A DNA stretch of 64,000 nt from Oscillospiraceae bacterium (GTDB taxonomy: Bacteria > Bacillota_A > Clostridia > Oscillospirales > Oscillospiraceae), in NCBI GenBank assembly GCA_015067895.1, contig SVLP01000002.1, positions 62,001 to 126,000 on the forward strand, written 5' to 3'. This document shows, in pieces, positions 1 to 8,239 of this stretch. Each line of letters begins with the position of its first letter. The stretch's first letter is position 1. The position numbers were made by a program, and so were the translations under genes. The notes beneath the pieces were generated by a model. That model did no database searches. It was not told the origin of the DNA and saw only the letters and a list, made by a program, of their open reading frames with translations.

Positions 1-545
1 ACCACCTTGCGCAGTAAACGATGGTCGAACCGCTTTTCGATCTTCCCCACGCCGGTGTGCGCCAGAAGCCACTGCTCCAGCTCCTCCGCCGTGCCGCCGG
101 TGAGATTGCTGTGGTCGATGAGATAGCCGGGCACACCATCGCTTGACAGCACCAAAAAGGATTTCGTCTTGCGGATCCCTGTGATCCGGGCGTAATCCAC
201 TTCGACCTCGTTCCCTGACTCCGGGTTCCGGTAGAGGATGCCCTTTTCCCGGATGTAGACCAGATTTCGTCTGGGAACGCCGCCGTTCTCCTCCAGCAGT
301 TTGGCATAGGCTGCACCGCCGTCCTTGTTTTTGAAATAGTCGATGCCGGATCCGATCAGGAATCCGATGCAGATCCACTTCAGGATCCACGGCTCAAATA
401 TCAGACCCACTGCCACGAGGATCAGCACGGCGATGCTGGAGAGCCACGCTCTGAAAAGGGGCTTCTTCTCCGGAAAATATCCACCCAGCTCCCGCAGGCA
501 GTCCAGATCCTGTCGGATATCCGACACAAACAGTCGTTCTTCCAT
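1..545 (-). CDS. YcxB-like membrane protein, partial (C-terminus beyond window)
   Basis: The reading frame is open from an ATG at 545 to the window edge, 181 codons with no stop, so the gene is cut by the window. An AGGAG sits about 8 bases upstream of the ATG. A charged N-terminus is followed by two hydrophobic stretches (about residues 34-68). A soluble beta-rich tail follows, with the feel of YcxB-like/PH-like domains (GILYRNP, VDYARITGIRKTKSFLVL). Function is unknown. A terminator separates it from the TSCPD gene upstream, so it may be transcribed separately, but I see no clear promoter. The family call is inference from pattern. Confidence 0.6.
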   Translation of the reverse strand, partial: MEERLFVSDIRQDLDCLRELGGYFPEKKPLFRAWLSSIAVLILVAVGLIFEPWILKWICIGFLIGSGIDYFKNKDGGAAYAKLLEENGGVPRRNLVYIREKGILYRNPESGNEVEVDYARITGIRKTKSFLVLSSDGVPGYLIDHSNLTGGTAEELEQWLLAHTGVGKIEKRFDHRLLRKV

Positions 546-561
546 AACATCATCTCCTTGC

Positions 562-592
562 GAAAAAAGCAGACCATCCCGGTCTGCTTTCC
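562..592 (-). terminator. Intrinsic terminator after the TSCPD gene
   Basis: Read on the minus strand, stem GCAGACC/GGTCTGC with a short loop is followed by a run of six T. It lies just after the TSCPD stop codon at 599. Confidence 0.7.
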
Positions 593-598
593 TCAATT

Positions 599-844
599 TC
601 AGGCGTTCTTGGCAGCGATCAGGGCCTGAGCCAGCTGATCGGGGCAGGAAGTCATCTTCATGCCGCAGCGGATGCCCTTGACCCGCTCGATCACTTCGTC
701 GGCATCCATGCCCTCGACGAGGGCGGCGATGCCCTTCAGGTTGCCGTTGCAGCCGCCGATGAACTGCACATTCTTGACCTTGCCGTCCACCACATCGAAC
801 AGGATGCGCTGGGAGCAGGTGCCGCTGGTCTTGTATTCGTACAT
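599..844 (-). CDS. TSCPD domain protein (TIGR03905-type)
   Basis: An 81-residue protein made entirely of the TSCPD domain, which also occurs at the C-terminus of some B12-dependent ribonucleotide reductases. The name-giving TSCPD motif is at residues 65-69, GCNGN at 31-35, and conserved Cys at 10, 32, 60 and 67 could bind a metal. The molecular role of the stand-alone form is not known. A strong AAAGGAG precedes the ATG. It follows the ybaK-like gene on the same strand with a 25-base gap, so the two are probably cotranscribed. Confidence 0.85.
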   Translation of the reverse strand: MYEYKTSGTCSQRILFDVVDGKVKNVQFIGGCNGNLKGIAALVEGMDADEVIERVKGIRCGMKMTSCPDQLAQALIAAKNA

Positions 845-869
845 AATTTATTATCTCCTTTATGGTAGT

Positions 870-1343
870 TTACGCAGTGAGGTCGGCGAGCTTTGCATCG
901 ACCAGTTGGATCAGAGCCATGGGCTCCACTTCCATCTGGTGCCCGCGCTCGCCGGCGGAGATGGCGATGGTGTCATAAAGCTCGCAGGTCTCGTCAAAAT
1001 AAGTAGGGTACTTCTTCTTCATGCCCACAGGGGAGCAGCCGCCCCGGATGTAGCCGGTGAGTCCCAGCAGCTCCTTGACGTGGATCAGTTCCATGTTCTT
1101 GTCGCCCGCGGCCCTGGCCGCCTTCTTCAGGTCGAGCTCGCAGCAGACCGGGATGCAGAACACGTTGATGCCCGTCTTCGCGCCCCGGGCCACCAGGGTC
1201 TTGAAGACCTCCTCGTCGGGCTTTCCGAGGGCCTGAGCAGCGTGGAGGCCGCTCAGATCGTTTTCATCATACTCGTAAAAATGCTCCCGGCAGGGGATCT
1301 TGGCCTGCTCCACCAGCCGGACGGCATTCGTTTTCTTTGCCAT
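870..1343 (-). CDS. ybaK: Cys-tRNA(Pro)/Cys-tRNA(Cys) deacylase, YbaK family
   Basis: A 157-residue single-domain YbaK/EbsC protein that hydrolyses mischarged Cys-tRNA(Pro) in trans, a translation proofreading job in the cytoplasm. The conserved lysine lies in VFKTLV (K48) and the family glycine loop is GYIRGGCSPVG near residue 100. Length is normal for the family. A good promoter (TTGCAT, 17-base spacer, TATAAT) lies just upstream on the minus strand. The TSCPD gene follows in the same transcription unit. Confidence 0.88.
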   Translation of the reverse strand: MAKKTNAVRLVEQAKIPCREHFYEYDENDLSGLHAAQALGKPDEEVFKTLVARGAKTGINVFCIPVCCELDLKKAARAAGDKNMELIHVKELLGLTGYIRGGCSPVGMKKKYPTYFDETCELYDTIAISAGERGHQMEVEPMALIQLVDAKLADLTA

Positions 1344-1360
1344 AGTCTATCACCTTGCGT

Positions 1361-1389
1361 ATTATACGACATTTTCCCCCGCAATGCAA
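1361..1389 (-). promoter_or_regulatory. Sigma-A-type promoter of the ybaK-TSCPD unit
   Basis: On the minus strand, -35 TTGCAT (1384-1389) and perfect -10 TATAAT (1361-1366) are separated by 17 bases, about 20 bases before the ybaK start. Confidence 0.7.
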
Positions 1390-1444
1390 CGGGTATTTTT
1401 CACGGATTCCTGGAAATGCTAACAAAAACACGGGAGGTATCCAC

Positions 1445-2110
1445 ATGGAAGAAAAGGAAAACAAGGAACTGGACAAGCTGACGGAGCTGGGAGCCGACCT
1501 GACCTCGTCCAGGCTCGGCAGCATCTATACCCTGACCATCATCGGCCAGGTGGAGGGCCATCAGGTGCTGCCGGAAAACGCCAAGACCACCAAATATGAG
1601 CACATCCTGCCCCTGCTGGCCAACATTGAGGAGAGCGACGAGATCGACGGGCTGCTGCTCCTGCTGAACACCGTGGGCGGCGACATCGAGGCGGGTCTCG
1701 CCATCGCGGAGATGATCTCCGGCATGAGCAAGCCAACGGTGTCCCTGGTGCTGGGCGGCGGACACTCCATCGGCATCCCATTGGCGGTCTGCACCAAGCA
1801 CTCCTTCATCACGCCGACAGCGAGCATGACGGTGCATCCCGTGCGGATGACGGGACTGGTGGTGGGTGCGCCCCAGACCTTCCGCTACTTCGAGCGGATC
1901 CAGGAACAGATCGCGGATTTCGTCACCACCAATTCCAGCATCGACCGGGAGACCTTTCTGAATTATATGATGCGAACCGGCGAGCTGGCCACGGACGTGG
2001 GCACCATCGTCTACGGCAAGGAGGCCGTTCAGCTGGGTCTGATCGATGAGCTTGGGGGCCTGAGCGATGCCCTCAGCTGCCTGCACCGGATGATCGGGGA
2101 GCGCAAGTAG
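1445..2110 (+). CDS. tepA: ClpP-class serine protease, TepA-like
   Basis: A 221-residue ClpP-fold protein of the translocation-enhancing (TepA/YmfB) subgroup. The nucleophile Ser108 lies in GGGHSIG, the His131 in TVHPVRM, and the oxyanion region NTVGGDIEAG starts near residue 75. The ATG at 1445 is chosen because GGGAGG precedes it, although the frame is open further upstream. Its place shortly before an ftsK/spoIIIE gene matches the conserved tepA-spoIIIE neighbourhood of Bacillus. It has no AAA+ partner here. A terminator directly follows, so it appears to be a single-gene unit. Substrates are unknown. Confidence 0.85.
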   Translation: MEEKENKELDKLTELGADLTSSRLGSIYTLTIIGQVEGHQVLPENAKTTKYEHILPLLANIEESDEIDGLLLLLNTVGGDIEAGLAIAEMISGMSKPTVSLVLGGGHSIGIPLAVCTKHSFITPTASMTVHPVRMTGLVVGAPQTFRYFERIQEQIADFVTTNSSIDRETFLNYMMRTGELATDVGTIVYGKEAVQLGLIDELGGLSDALSCLHRMIGERK

Positions 2111-2117
2111 AGAGGAC

Positions 2118-2152
2118 GGGACTTGGAGAAATTCCAAGTCCCAAAACTTTTT
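2118..2152 (+). terminator. Intrinsic terminator after tepA
   Basis: Ten-base stem GGGACTTGGA/TCCAAGTCCC with a five-base loop, followed by AAAACTTTTT. Confidence 0.8.
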
Positions 2153-2222
2153 CTTCTAAAATGCTGTCAACTATTGGTTGCATCCCGGGATTCCGAAAAC
2201 TTTTTAAGGGAACAAAAAAGAT

Positions 2223-2251
2223 TGGACAAACAAGGAAAGTTATGGTATCAT
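2223..2251 (+). promoter_or_regulatory. Promoter of the uppP-like/ftsK unit
   Basis: TGGACA (2223-2228), 17-base spacer and TATCAT (2246-2251), about 40 bases before the start codon. Confidence 0.6.
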
Positions 2252-2290
2252 AAATTGATAAAATATCGCATTTTCCGGGAGGGATACTCC

Positions 2291-3130
2291 ATGAAACTGA
2301 ATTGGCTGCAAAGCGCCATGATGGGCTTTGTTTCCGGCCTGGCTGAGCCGCTGCCCCTGTCTGCCGAGGCCCATCGGGGGCTGCTGCGGCAGCTCTTCGG
2401 CACACAGTCCGAGGGGCCGCTGTTTTTGCTGGTCTGTCATGCGGCGGTGCTGGTGGTGGTGCTGTTGACAGGTAAGCTGGAGCTGAACCGGCTGCGCCGC
2501 ACCCGCAGGCTCCTGAAAACACCGCCCCGCCGCCGGACGAGCCATCCGGAGCTGAACAGCGCGGGCACCCTGAAGCTCCTGCGCTCCGCCGCTCTGATCG
2601 CTGTCGTCGGTCGGCTCCTGTCGGTCTATCTGACCGACATTTCCGACAAGCTTTACTTATTGACCCCCATGCTGATCGTCAGCGGCATCCTGCTGTGGCT
2701 GCCCACGCAGATGCGTACCGCCAACAAGGATGGCCGCCATCTGGCTCCTGTGGACGGCATGCTGATGGGACTTGGCGCTGCACTCGGTTCTGTCCCCGGT
2801 ATCTCGCTGGTGGGCTCCGCAGCCTCCATCGGCATCATGCGCGGCGTGGAACGGCATTATGCCGTTCGCTTTTCTTGGCTGCTGCTGGTGGCGAGTCTGG
2901 GCACCGCTGTGGCGCTCGATGTGCTGGCTGTGATCGGCACCGGCGTTTCCTTCGCCTGGAAGGAGCTGCTGGCCGTCGCCATTGCCGGGGCCTGTGCCGC
3001 TTTTGGTGCGTATCTTGCCGTGAAGCTGATGCTCTCTCTGGTTCGCCAGGGCGGCAGCGGCATCACCGGCTTCTGCTACTACAATTGGGGACTGGCCCTG
3101 CTTTGCCTGGTGCTGTTCCTGCTGGTTTAA
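2291..3130 (+). CDS. UppP/BacA-family membrane protein with degenerate active site
   Basis: A 279-residue polytopic membrane protein with the layout of undecaprenyl-diphosphate phosphatase (lipid carrier recycling for peptidoglycan). The two signature regions are eroded. The first, normally EGLTEFLP followed by SSTGH, reads SGLAEPLPLSAEAHR, keeping only E19 of the two glutamates. The second, normally PGxSRSG, reads PGISLVG (169-175), so the catalytic Arg is absent. The ATG at 2291 follows GGGAGG. It sits 14 bases before ftsK and is probably cotranscribed. By fold it is UppP-like. That it lacks phosphatase activity is inference. A role linked to division or spore envelope is possible from context. 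Confidence 0.72.
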   Translation: MKLNWLQSAMMGFVSGLAEPLPLSAEAHRGLLRQLFGTQSEGPLFLLVCHAAVLVVVLLTGKLELNRLRRTRRLLKTPPRRRTSHPELNSAGTLKLLRSAALIAVVGRLLSVYLTDISDKLYLLTPMLIVSGILLWLPTQMRTANKDGRHLAPVDGMLMGLGAALGSVPGISLVGSAASIGIMRGVERHYAVRFSWLLLVASLGTAVALDVLAVIGTGVSFAWKELLAVAIAGACAAFGAYLAVKLMLSLVRQGGSGITGFCYYNWGLALLCLVLFLLV

Positions 3131-3144
3131 CGGAGGTGGTTTCC

Positions 3145-5790
3145 ATGTCTGAAAGCAATCAGAACAAGGCATTATCCAAAAAGAAGGTGACCGTGGAAGA
3201 GCAGCCCGGCAAGGTCAGCAAGGCCGCGAAGGCTGCCGGGAAGTCCGGCGCCAAGGCCGCACCTGCGGCAGAGGCTCCGAGACCCATGATCCGTCCCCTG
3301 CTCAAGGTCAGTCCGAGATACCCGCTGCGTTACATCTTCGCCGGGATCTGTGCACTGCTGCTGCTGATCTTCCTCTGCGTATATTTTGCGGACGACGGCG
3401 TGATCCTCCAGTGGTTCGTTGGTGTTTTCTGCGGTCTGTTTGGCCGTCATGTCTATCTTGCGTCGATCCCCGGACTGATGTATCTGATCTGGATCCAGCT
3501 CTCCAGCCGCAACAAAAAGGTACGTAAACGCAGCTTCTGCGTCATGACCACCGTGCTCCTCATTGGCTGTATCGCCCACCTGATCGCCCGCCCTGTGCTG
3601 GATCAGACCGGCTTTGAGCTGCTCAAGCAGCTCTACAGCACCGGTGCCGCAGGTATGTCCGGCGGTGTCATCTGCGGCGGCATCACGGAGCTGCTGGTGG
3701 GCGGCTTTGGCCGGTTTTTCACCATGTCCCTGATGGCGGTCACTGTGGTGCTGTGTGTGTTCTGGGCGCTGAAGCTCAGTGTGCTGGAGCTGTATCGAGT
3801 TGCCCGCGACCGCATCCAGGCGCTGATCGCCCAGCGCAAGGCTGTGCAGGAGCCGGAGTACGTGGATCTGGACGTCGACGAGGAAGAGGAGCTTGGCTTC
3901 TTCACCAAAATGGTCGACGGTTTCGCCCGGAAGCGCCAGGCCCGCAGGGAGCAGAAGCTCCTGGAAAACGGCGAGGACGCCCCGAAGGAGCGCTCGCTGC
4001 TCGATCGCACCCGGGACATGGTTCGCCAGCTGGCACCGGAATATGAGCCCCGGCTGGATGCCCAGGAGCCCCTGGAGCCCATACCCGCTGAGCCTGTTCC
4101 CGTGTTGCCCACCGAGCCCGAGGTGGCCGCAGAGGTGGCTGCCGATCCCGGTGTGCCGGTGGTCGTACCCCAGAAGGAGAAGGTCACAGCCAGGGACGCC
4201 GCCCTCTCCGCCGCACTGGTGGAGCAGGAGATCGCCGCCGCCCAGAATGTGGAGCAGCCCAAGTACTGCTTCCCGCCCATCGATCTGCTGAAGCTCCCCC
4301 GGGGACGGGCAGCCGACGGCACCGCCGAGATGCGGGAGAATACCCGCCGCCTGAACGAGACCCTGGCTTCCTTCAAGATCGAGGCCCACATCTCCAACGT
4401 GACCCGTGGCCCCAGCGTCACCCGCTACGAGGTGGAGCTGGAGAAGGGCGTCCGGCTGAACAAGCTGACTTCCTGCGCTGACGACATCGCCCTGAGCCTG
4501 GGCGCCAGCGGTGTGCGCATCGCGCCGGTGCCCGGCAAGATCAGCGTGGTGGGCATCGAGGTGCCCAACCAGACCGTCACCAACGTCTCCCTCCGGGAGG
4601 TCATCGACTCCCATGAGTTCAACGCCGCCCAAAGCCACTCCTCCATCGCCGTGGGCAAGGACATCGGCGGCAAATGCATCATCGGCAACATCGCCAAATT
4701 CCCCCATATGCTCATCGCGGGCACCACCGGCTCCGGTAAGTCCGTGTGCATGAACTCCATCATCATTTCCCTCCTCTACAAGGCCAGCCCCGAGGATGTA
4801 AAGCTCATCATGGTCGATCCCAAGATGGTGGAGCTGGGCATCTACAACGGCATCCCCCATCTGCTGATCCCCGTGGTCACCGATCCGAAGAAGGCCGCAG
4901 GAAGCCTGCAGTGGGCCGTCACCGAGATGATGCGCCGCTACCGGAGCATGTCCGACGCGGGCGTCCGTGATCTGGAGAGCTACAACTCCATGATCGACGG
5001 CGGCGAGATCGAAGGCGAGCACCTGCCCCAGGTGGTGGTCATCATCGACGAGCTGGCCGACCTGATGCTGGTGGCCGCCAAGGAGGTCGAAGAGTCCATC
5101 TGCCGCATCGCCCAGATGGGCCGTGCCGCCGGCATCCACCTCATCATCGCCACCCAGCGTCCCTCCGCCGACGTCATCACCGGTCTGATGAAGGCCAACA
5201 TCCCCTCCCGGATCGCCTTCGCCGTGGCCTCCGCCATGGAATCGCGCATCATTCTGGACACCCAGGGCGCAGAGAAGCTGGTGGGCAAGGGCGACATGCT
5301 CTATTCTCCCATCGGCTCCGGCAAGCCCCAGCGTGTCCAGGGCTGCTTCGTCACCGACACCGAGGTGGAGGCCGTGGCGAATTACGTCAAGGAGCATTTC
5401 TCCTCTACTTACGACCAGGCCGTCATGGACGATATCGAGCGCAAGGCCGAGCAAACCGGCTCCAAGGGCGCTCCGGCCACCGCCTCCGATCCCGACCCCA
5501 GCTCCGACGAGCTGGCTCACGACGAGATGCTGCCCGATGCGGTGGACGTGATCCTGGAGACCAAGCAGGCCTCCGTCAGCCTGCTCCAGCGCCGTCTGAA
5601 GCTGGGCTACGCAAGAGCCGCCCGGATCGTGGACGAGATGGAGGAGCTTGGCATCGTCGGCCCCTTCGTCGGCTCCAAGCCCCGCCAGATCCTCATCACC
5701 AAGGAGCAGTGGGAGCAGATGAAACAGGGTCAGACCATCGTCACCCAGAGCGCGCCCCCTGTGCCGGAGGAGATCGATATTCCCTTCTGA
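3145..5790 (+). CDS. ftsK: DNA translocase FtsK/SpoIIIE
   Basis: An 881-residue hexameric DNA pump that clears chromosomes from the division or sporulation septum. A Lys/Ala-rich start is followed by about four transmembrane segments (roughly residues 65-210), then an acidic/proline-rich linker to about 370. The RecA-like motor carries Walker A GTTGSGKS at 526-533 and Walker B region VVVIIDELADLM near 635. A C-terminal winged-helix gamma domain (about 800-865, SLLQRRLKLGYARAARIVDEM) reads polar DNA motifs. The start ATG is preceded by CGGAGGTG. A strong terminator follows. In this spore former it may serve the SpoIIIE role. Confidence 0.95.
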   Translation: MSESNQNKALSKKKVTVEEQPGKVSKAAKAAGKSGAKAAPAAEAPRPMIRPLLKVSPRYPLRYIFAGICALLLLIFLCVYFADDGVILQWFVGVFCGLFGRHVYLASIPGLMYLIWIQLSSRNKKVRKRSFCVMTTVLLIGCIAHLIARPVLDQTGFELLKQLYSTGAAGMSGGVICGGITELLVGGFGRFFTMSLMAVTVVLCVFWALKLSVLELYRVARDRIQALIAQRKAVQEPEYVDLDVDEEEELGFFTKMVDGFARKRQARREQKLLENGEDAPKERSLLDRTRDMVRQLAPEYEPRLDAQEPLEPIPAEPVPVLPTEPEVAAEVAADPGVPVVVPQKEKVTARDAALSAALVEQEIAAAQNVEQPKYCFPPIDLLKLPRGRAADGTAEMRENTRRLNETLASFKIEAHISNVTRGPSVTRYEVELEKGVRLNKLTSCADDIALSLGASGVRIAPVPGKISVVGIEVPNQTVTNVSLREVIDSHEFNAAQSHSSIAVGKDIGGKCIIGNIAKFPHMLIAGTTGSGKSVCMNSIIISLLYKASPEDVKLIMVDPKMVELGIYNGIPHLLIPVVTDPKKAAGSLQWAVTEMMRRYRSMSDAGVRDLESYNSMIDGGEIEGEHLPQVVVIIDELADLMLVAAKEVEESICRIAQMGRAAGIHLIIATQRPSADVITGLMKANIPSRIAFAVASAMESRIILDTQGAEKLVGKGDMLYSPIGSGKPQRVQGCFVTDTEVEAVANYVKEHFSSTYDQAVMDDIERKAEQTGSKGAPATASDPDPSSDELAHDEMLPDAVDVILETKQASVSLLQRRLKLGYARAARIVDEMEELGIVGPFVGSKPRQILITKEQWEQMKQGQTIVTQSAPPVPEEIDIPF

Positions 5791-5792
5791 TG

Positions 5793-5825
5793 AAAAAGCA
5801 CTCCAGATCCTGGAGTGCTTTTTGA
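5793..5825 (+). terminator. Intrinsic terminator after ftsK
   Basis: Stem AAGCACTCCA/TGGAGTGCTT with loop GATCC, flanked by A and T runs, so it could work in both directions. Confidence 0.85.
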
Positions 5826-5871
5826 TTTGCAAAAATTCAAACTTTGTTTACGTGCAGCGATATCTGACCCG

Positions 5872-5880
5872 TGTTATAGT
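5872..5880 (+). promoter_or_regulatory. Possible extended -10 promoter for the 51-residue ORF
   Basis: TGTTATAGT fits an extended -10 element. No convincing -35 is present. Confidence 0.3.
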
Positions 5881-5919
5881 AATCTCAGAAAGAACCGCAA
5901 ATGAAAGGTGCATTTCAAT

Positions 5920-6075
5920 ATGTTGGATGAAGTGCTGGATATCGCTTCCGATGTTCTTGAGGGCATTTCCGAACGAGCGTCACTCCCCGTCCGAACCAAG
6001 CGCATTTTGGAGATCCTAGCGATGATCCTGGGCTTGCTCTCCATCGTCTATTATATTGGCTGGAACAAATTATGA
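5920..6075 (+). CDS. Small membrane protein, 51 residues
   Basis: An ATG-initiated frame of 51 codons ends at 6075. The N-terminal half is acidic (MLDEVLDIASDVLEG), followed by a basic patch (RTKR) and one hydrophobic helix (about residues 29-47, ILEILAMILGLLSIVYYIG). A weak AAAGGTG lies 10 bases before the ATG, and an extended -10-like element lies upstream. It meets the convergent HAD gene end to end. The pattern (amphipathic start, positive patch, single helix) is that of many small bacterial membrane proteins. Function is unknown and the coding status is unproven. Confidence 0.45.
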   Translation: MLDEVLDIASDVLEGISERASLPVRTKRILEILAMILGLLSIVYYIGWNKL

Positions 6076-6076
6076 A

Positions 6077-6835
6077 TCAAAGTGTCATAATCATCTCCGC
6101 CAATTCCGCCCAATCGTCCCCCTCAAATTCATATGCCCGGCCATCGGTGACACCGATGGCCTTTTTCTTGTCCGCTTTGGCCTGATCCCGGGGTGTCAGA
6201 TCGGTGTGCATGTACAGCGTGGCCATCCCCGCCGCCCTGGCTCCTGCGATGTCGGTCTGGCGGTCGTTGCCGATCATCAGGGTCTTGGAAACATCCAGCT
6301 TGCGCTCGTCGATCAGGGCCTTGTAAAACCGCAGGTCGGGCTTGCGGCACTGGTAGTCCGAGGACAGGTAGATGCCGTCCAGCTGCTCTCCCAGCCCCAG
6401 CAGGCGCAGCTCATGGGCGGTGAAGATGGCCTGGGCGTTGCTCAGGAGCCACAGCCGATACCCGGCCTTGCGGAGCTTCGCCAGAGCCTCCAGGGCGTGG
6501 GGGTAGAGTCGGATGTAGTCCAGGGAGCTGATGCGGAAGAGCTGGGCCGCGTTGATGCCCAGGGCATCGGCGTTTTCCGCGATGCCCTTCGCCTGGAACA
6601 GCTCCGCCATCACCTCCTCAAAGGGGATGTCCGGGAAGCATTCGTAGCTCTGGCCCGCCCTGGCTTCACGGCGGCCCATGGCTTCCTGAAAGGCGGTCTT
6701 CAGCTCAGGGCCGGTATAGCTGGCCCCGTAGAATCCAAAATAGAACGCGGTCTTCTCCCAGACCAGGTCGCTTTCCTCGGTATGGATGTCCACCAGAGTT
6801 CCGTAGAGATCGAAAACAAGATCGGTGTATCGCAT
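6077..6835 (-). CDS. HAD-family hydrolase, YjjG-like
   Basis: A 252-residue haloacid-dehalogenase-fold phosphatase. Motif I is FDLYGT with the nucleophile Asp9. An alpha-helical cap follows (about 20-90), then motif II LLSNAQ and the acidic motif IGNDRQTDIAGARAAGM near 180. Size and motifs fit the YjjG/YfnB group that acts on nucleotides such as dUMP, but the substrate cannot be read from sequence. The second ATG (6835) is chosen because AGGAGG lies six to seven bases before it, while the ATG at 6841 is too close. A promoter TGGAAA-17-TATACT lies upstream on the minus strand. Confidence 0.82.
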   Translation of the reverse strand: MRYTDLVFDLYGTLVDIHTEESDLVWEKTAFYFGFYGASYTGPELKTAFQEAMGRREARAGQSYECFPDIPFEEVMAELFQAKGIAENADALGINAAQLFRISSLDYIRLYPHALEALAKLRKAGYRLWLLSNAQAIFTAHELRLLGLGEQLDGIYLSSDYQCRKPDLRFYKALIDERKLDVSKTLMIGNDRQTDIAGARAAGMATLYMHTDLTPRDQAKADKKKAIGVTDGRAYEFEGDDWAELAEMIMTL

Positions 6836-6856
6836 GGTCATTCCTCCTTTTTTGTC

Positions 6857-6885
6857 AGTATAGCACATCTGAGCTCGGATTTCCA
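6857..6885 (-). promoter_or_regulatory. Promoter of the HAD hydrolase gene
   Basis: On the minus strand, TGGAAA (6880-6885), 17-base spacer and TATACT (6857-6862). It overlaps closely with the divergent sporulation promoter. Confidence 0.45.
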
Positions 6886-6888
6886 CCT

Positions 6889-6917
6889 GCATATCAGGTC
6901 AAGACGGGCCATAGGCT
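6889..6917 (+). promoter_or_regulatory. Candidate sigma-E promoter of spoIIIA
   Basis: GCATATC, a 14-base spacer and CATAGGCT resemble the sigma-E consensus (kmATATT, 13-14 bases, CATACAnT). The spoIIIA operon of Bacillus subtilis is sigma-E driven, which makes the match meaningful. It lies about 20 bases before the spoIIIAA start. Confidence 0.5.
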
Positions 6918-6936
6918 TGACCAGGAGATGATGCAA

Positions 6937-7734
6937 ATGAAATGGAACGAAACCGAACTGCTGGCGATCCTGCCCCAGCGGCTCCGATCCCACAATTACC
7001 GGCAGGTGCAGGAAGTAAGGCTGCGGCTGGGCAAGCCGCCCCGTCTGGTGACGGACAGCGGTCATCGGGAGCTGGAGGGGGTCGTGACCGAGTCCGATCT
7101 GTCCTTTCCCATCAACGCCGCCAGCCGTTATTCCCCCTGGAACGCCGCCAGTTTGGCAGACGGCTATCTGACGGCCCCGGGCGGCCACCGGATCGGTGTC
7201 TGCGGCGAGGGGGCAGGGGAGGGGCTGCGCAATATCACGTCGCTGTGCATCCGGGTCGCCCGGGACATCACCGGCATCGCCGCCGGGCTGCCCATGGACG
7301 GGAATCTTCTGATCCTGGGCCCGCCGGGGAGCGGGAAGACGACGCTCCTTCGGGAGTACATCCGCCAGGTCTCCCGGACTGCCGCCGTCAGCGTGGTGGA
7401 CGAGCGGAGGGAGCTGTTCCCCGAGGGCTTCGGCAGGGGAGAGAACACGGATGTGCTGACCTCAGTGGCTAAGCCCAGGGGCATCAACATGGTGCTCCGA
7501 GCCATGGGGCCGGAGGTCATCGCCATGGACGAGGTGACAAGCATTGATGACTGCGAAGCCCTGATCCGCGCCGCCTGGTGCGGCGTCCGGCTGATCGCCA
7601 CCGCCCATGCAAGCTCCATCCGGGATCTGCGGGAGCGGACGGTTTATCGTCCGCTTGTGGAAACGGGCTTGTTTTCAAAAGCAGTCCTGCTGGACAGGCA
7701 AAAGAACTGGCATATCGGGGAGGTGGCGCCGTGA
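6937..7734 (+). CDS. spoIIIAA: Stage III sporulation protein AA (ATPase)
   Basis: About 265 residues. A PilT/VirB11-like secretion ATPase that powers the SpoIIIA-SpoIIQ feeding-tube complex between mother cell and forespore. Walker A GPPGSGKTT starts near residue 128, a VDERRELFP motif follows, and a Walker B-like MDEVTSIDD lies near 200. Three in-frame ATGs (6928, 6931, 6937) follow one AGGAG. The third has the most usual spacing and is chosen here, with low certainty. First gene of the eight-gene operon, its stop overlaps the spoIIIAB start. Confidence 0.93.
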   Translation: MKWNETELLAILPQRLRSHNYRQVQEVRLRLGKPPRLVTDSGHRELEGVVTESDLSFPINAASRYSPWNAASLADGYLTAPGGHRIGVCGEGAGEGLRNITSLCIRVARDITGIAAGLPMDGNLLILGPPGSGKTTLLREYIRQVSRTAAVSVVDERRELFPEGFGRGENTDVLTSVAKPRGINMVLRAMGPEVIAMDEVTSIDDCEALIRAAWCGVRLIATAHASSIRDLRERTVYRPLVETGLFSKAVLLDRQKNWHIGEVAP

Positions 7735-8237
7735 TCCGCATGATTGGGGCATGCTGTATCCTGGCCGGCTGCGGGGGCTTCGGCTTTGCCATGGCGGCAG
7801 CATCCCGCCGGGAGGAACAGCAGCTGCGCATCCTGCTCAAGTCCCTGGAGTTCATGTCCTGCGAGCTCAGCTACCGGCTCACGCCCCTACCGGGGCTTTG
7901 CCGCAGTGCGGCAGAGGGGGAGCGGGGGATCGTCCCCACCTTCTTTCAGGAGCTGGCCGGAGCATTGGAAAGGCAGACGGCTCCCGATGTTCAGGTCTGC
8001 GTTTACGAGCTCCTTACAAAGCTGGAGCCGCCGAAGGAGCTCCGCCGACTCCTCAGCGAATTGGGTGCCACATTGGGACGCTTCGACCTGCCGGGCCAGC
8101 TGAGGGGACTGGAATCCGCCATCCGATCCACCGAGGAAGCCCTGCGCCGCATCCGGGACTGCGCCGCCGAGCGCCGCAGGAGCTACGAGACCCTGGGGCT
8201 CTGCGCCGGAGCAGCCCTGGCGATCCTTTTCCTGTAG
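7731..8237 (+). CDS. spoIIIAB: Stage III sporulation protein AB
   Basis: A 168-residue protein with an N-terminal membrane segment (MIGACCILAGCGGFGFAMAAA), a helical middle related in shape to type II secretion GspF-like proteins, and a C-terminal hydrophobic end (LCAGAALAILFL). It probably anchors the ATPase to the membrane. The GTG start at 7731 overlaps the spoIIIAA stop (GTGA) and has GGGGAGG seven bases before it, which supports it over the ATG at 7740. Length equals the Bacillus protein. Confidence 0.9.
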   Translation: MIRMIGACCILAGCGGFGFAMAAASRREEQQLRILLKSLEFMSCELSYRLTPLPGLCRSAAEGERGIVPTFFQELAGALERQTAPDVQVCVYELLTKLEPPKELRRLLSELGATLGRFDLPGQLRGLESAIRSTEEALRRIRDCAAERRRSYETLGLCAGAALAILFL

Positions 8238-8239
8238 CC

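Noticed and set aside
3172..5832. An 886-residue open frame antisense to ftsK
   Set aside because: Same cause: the codon bias of ftsK keeps the opposite frame open. No motif is visible, and the plus frame carries all FtsK motifs.
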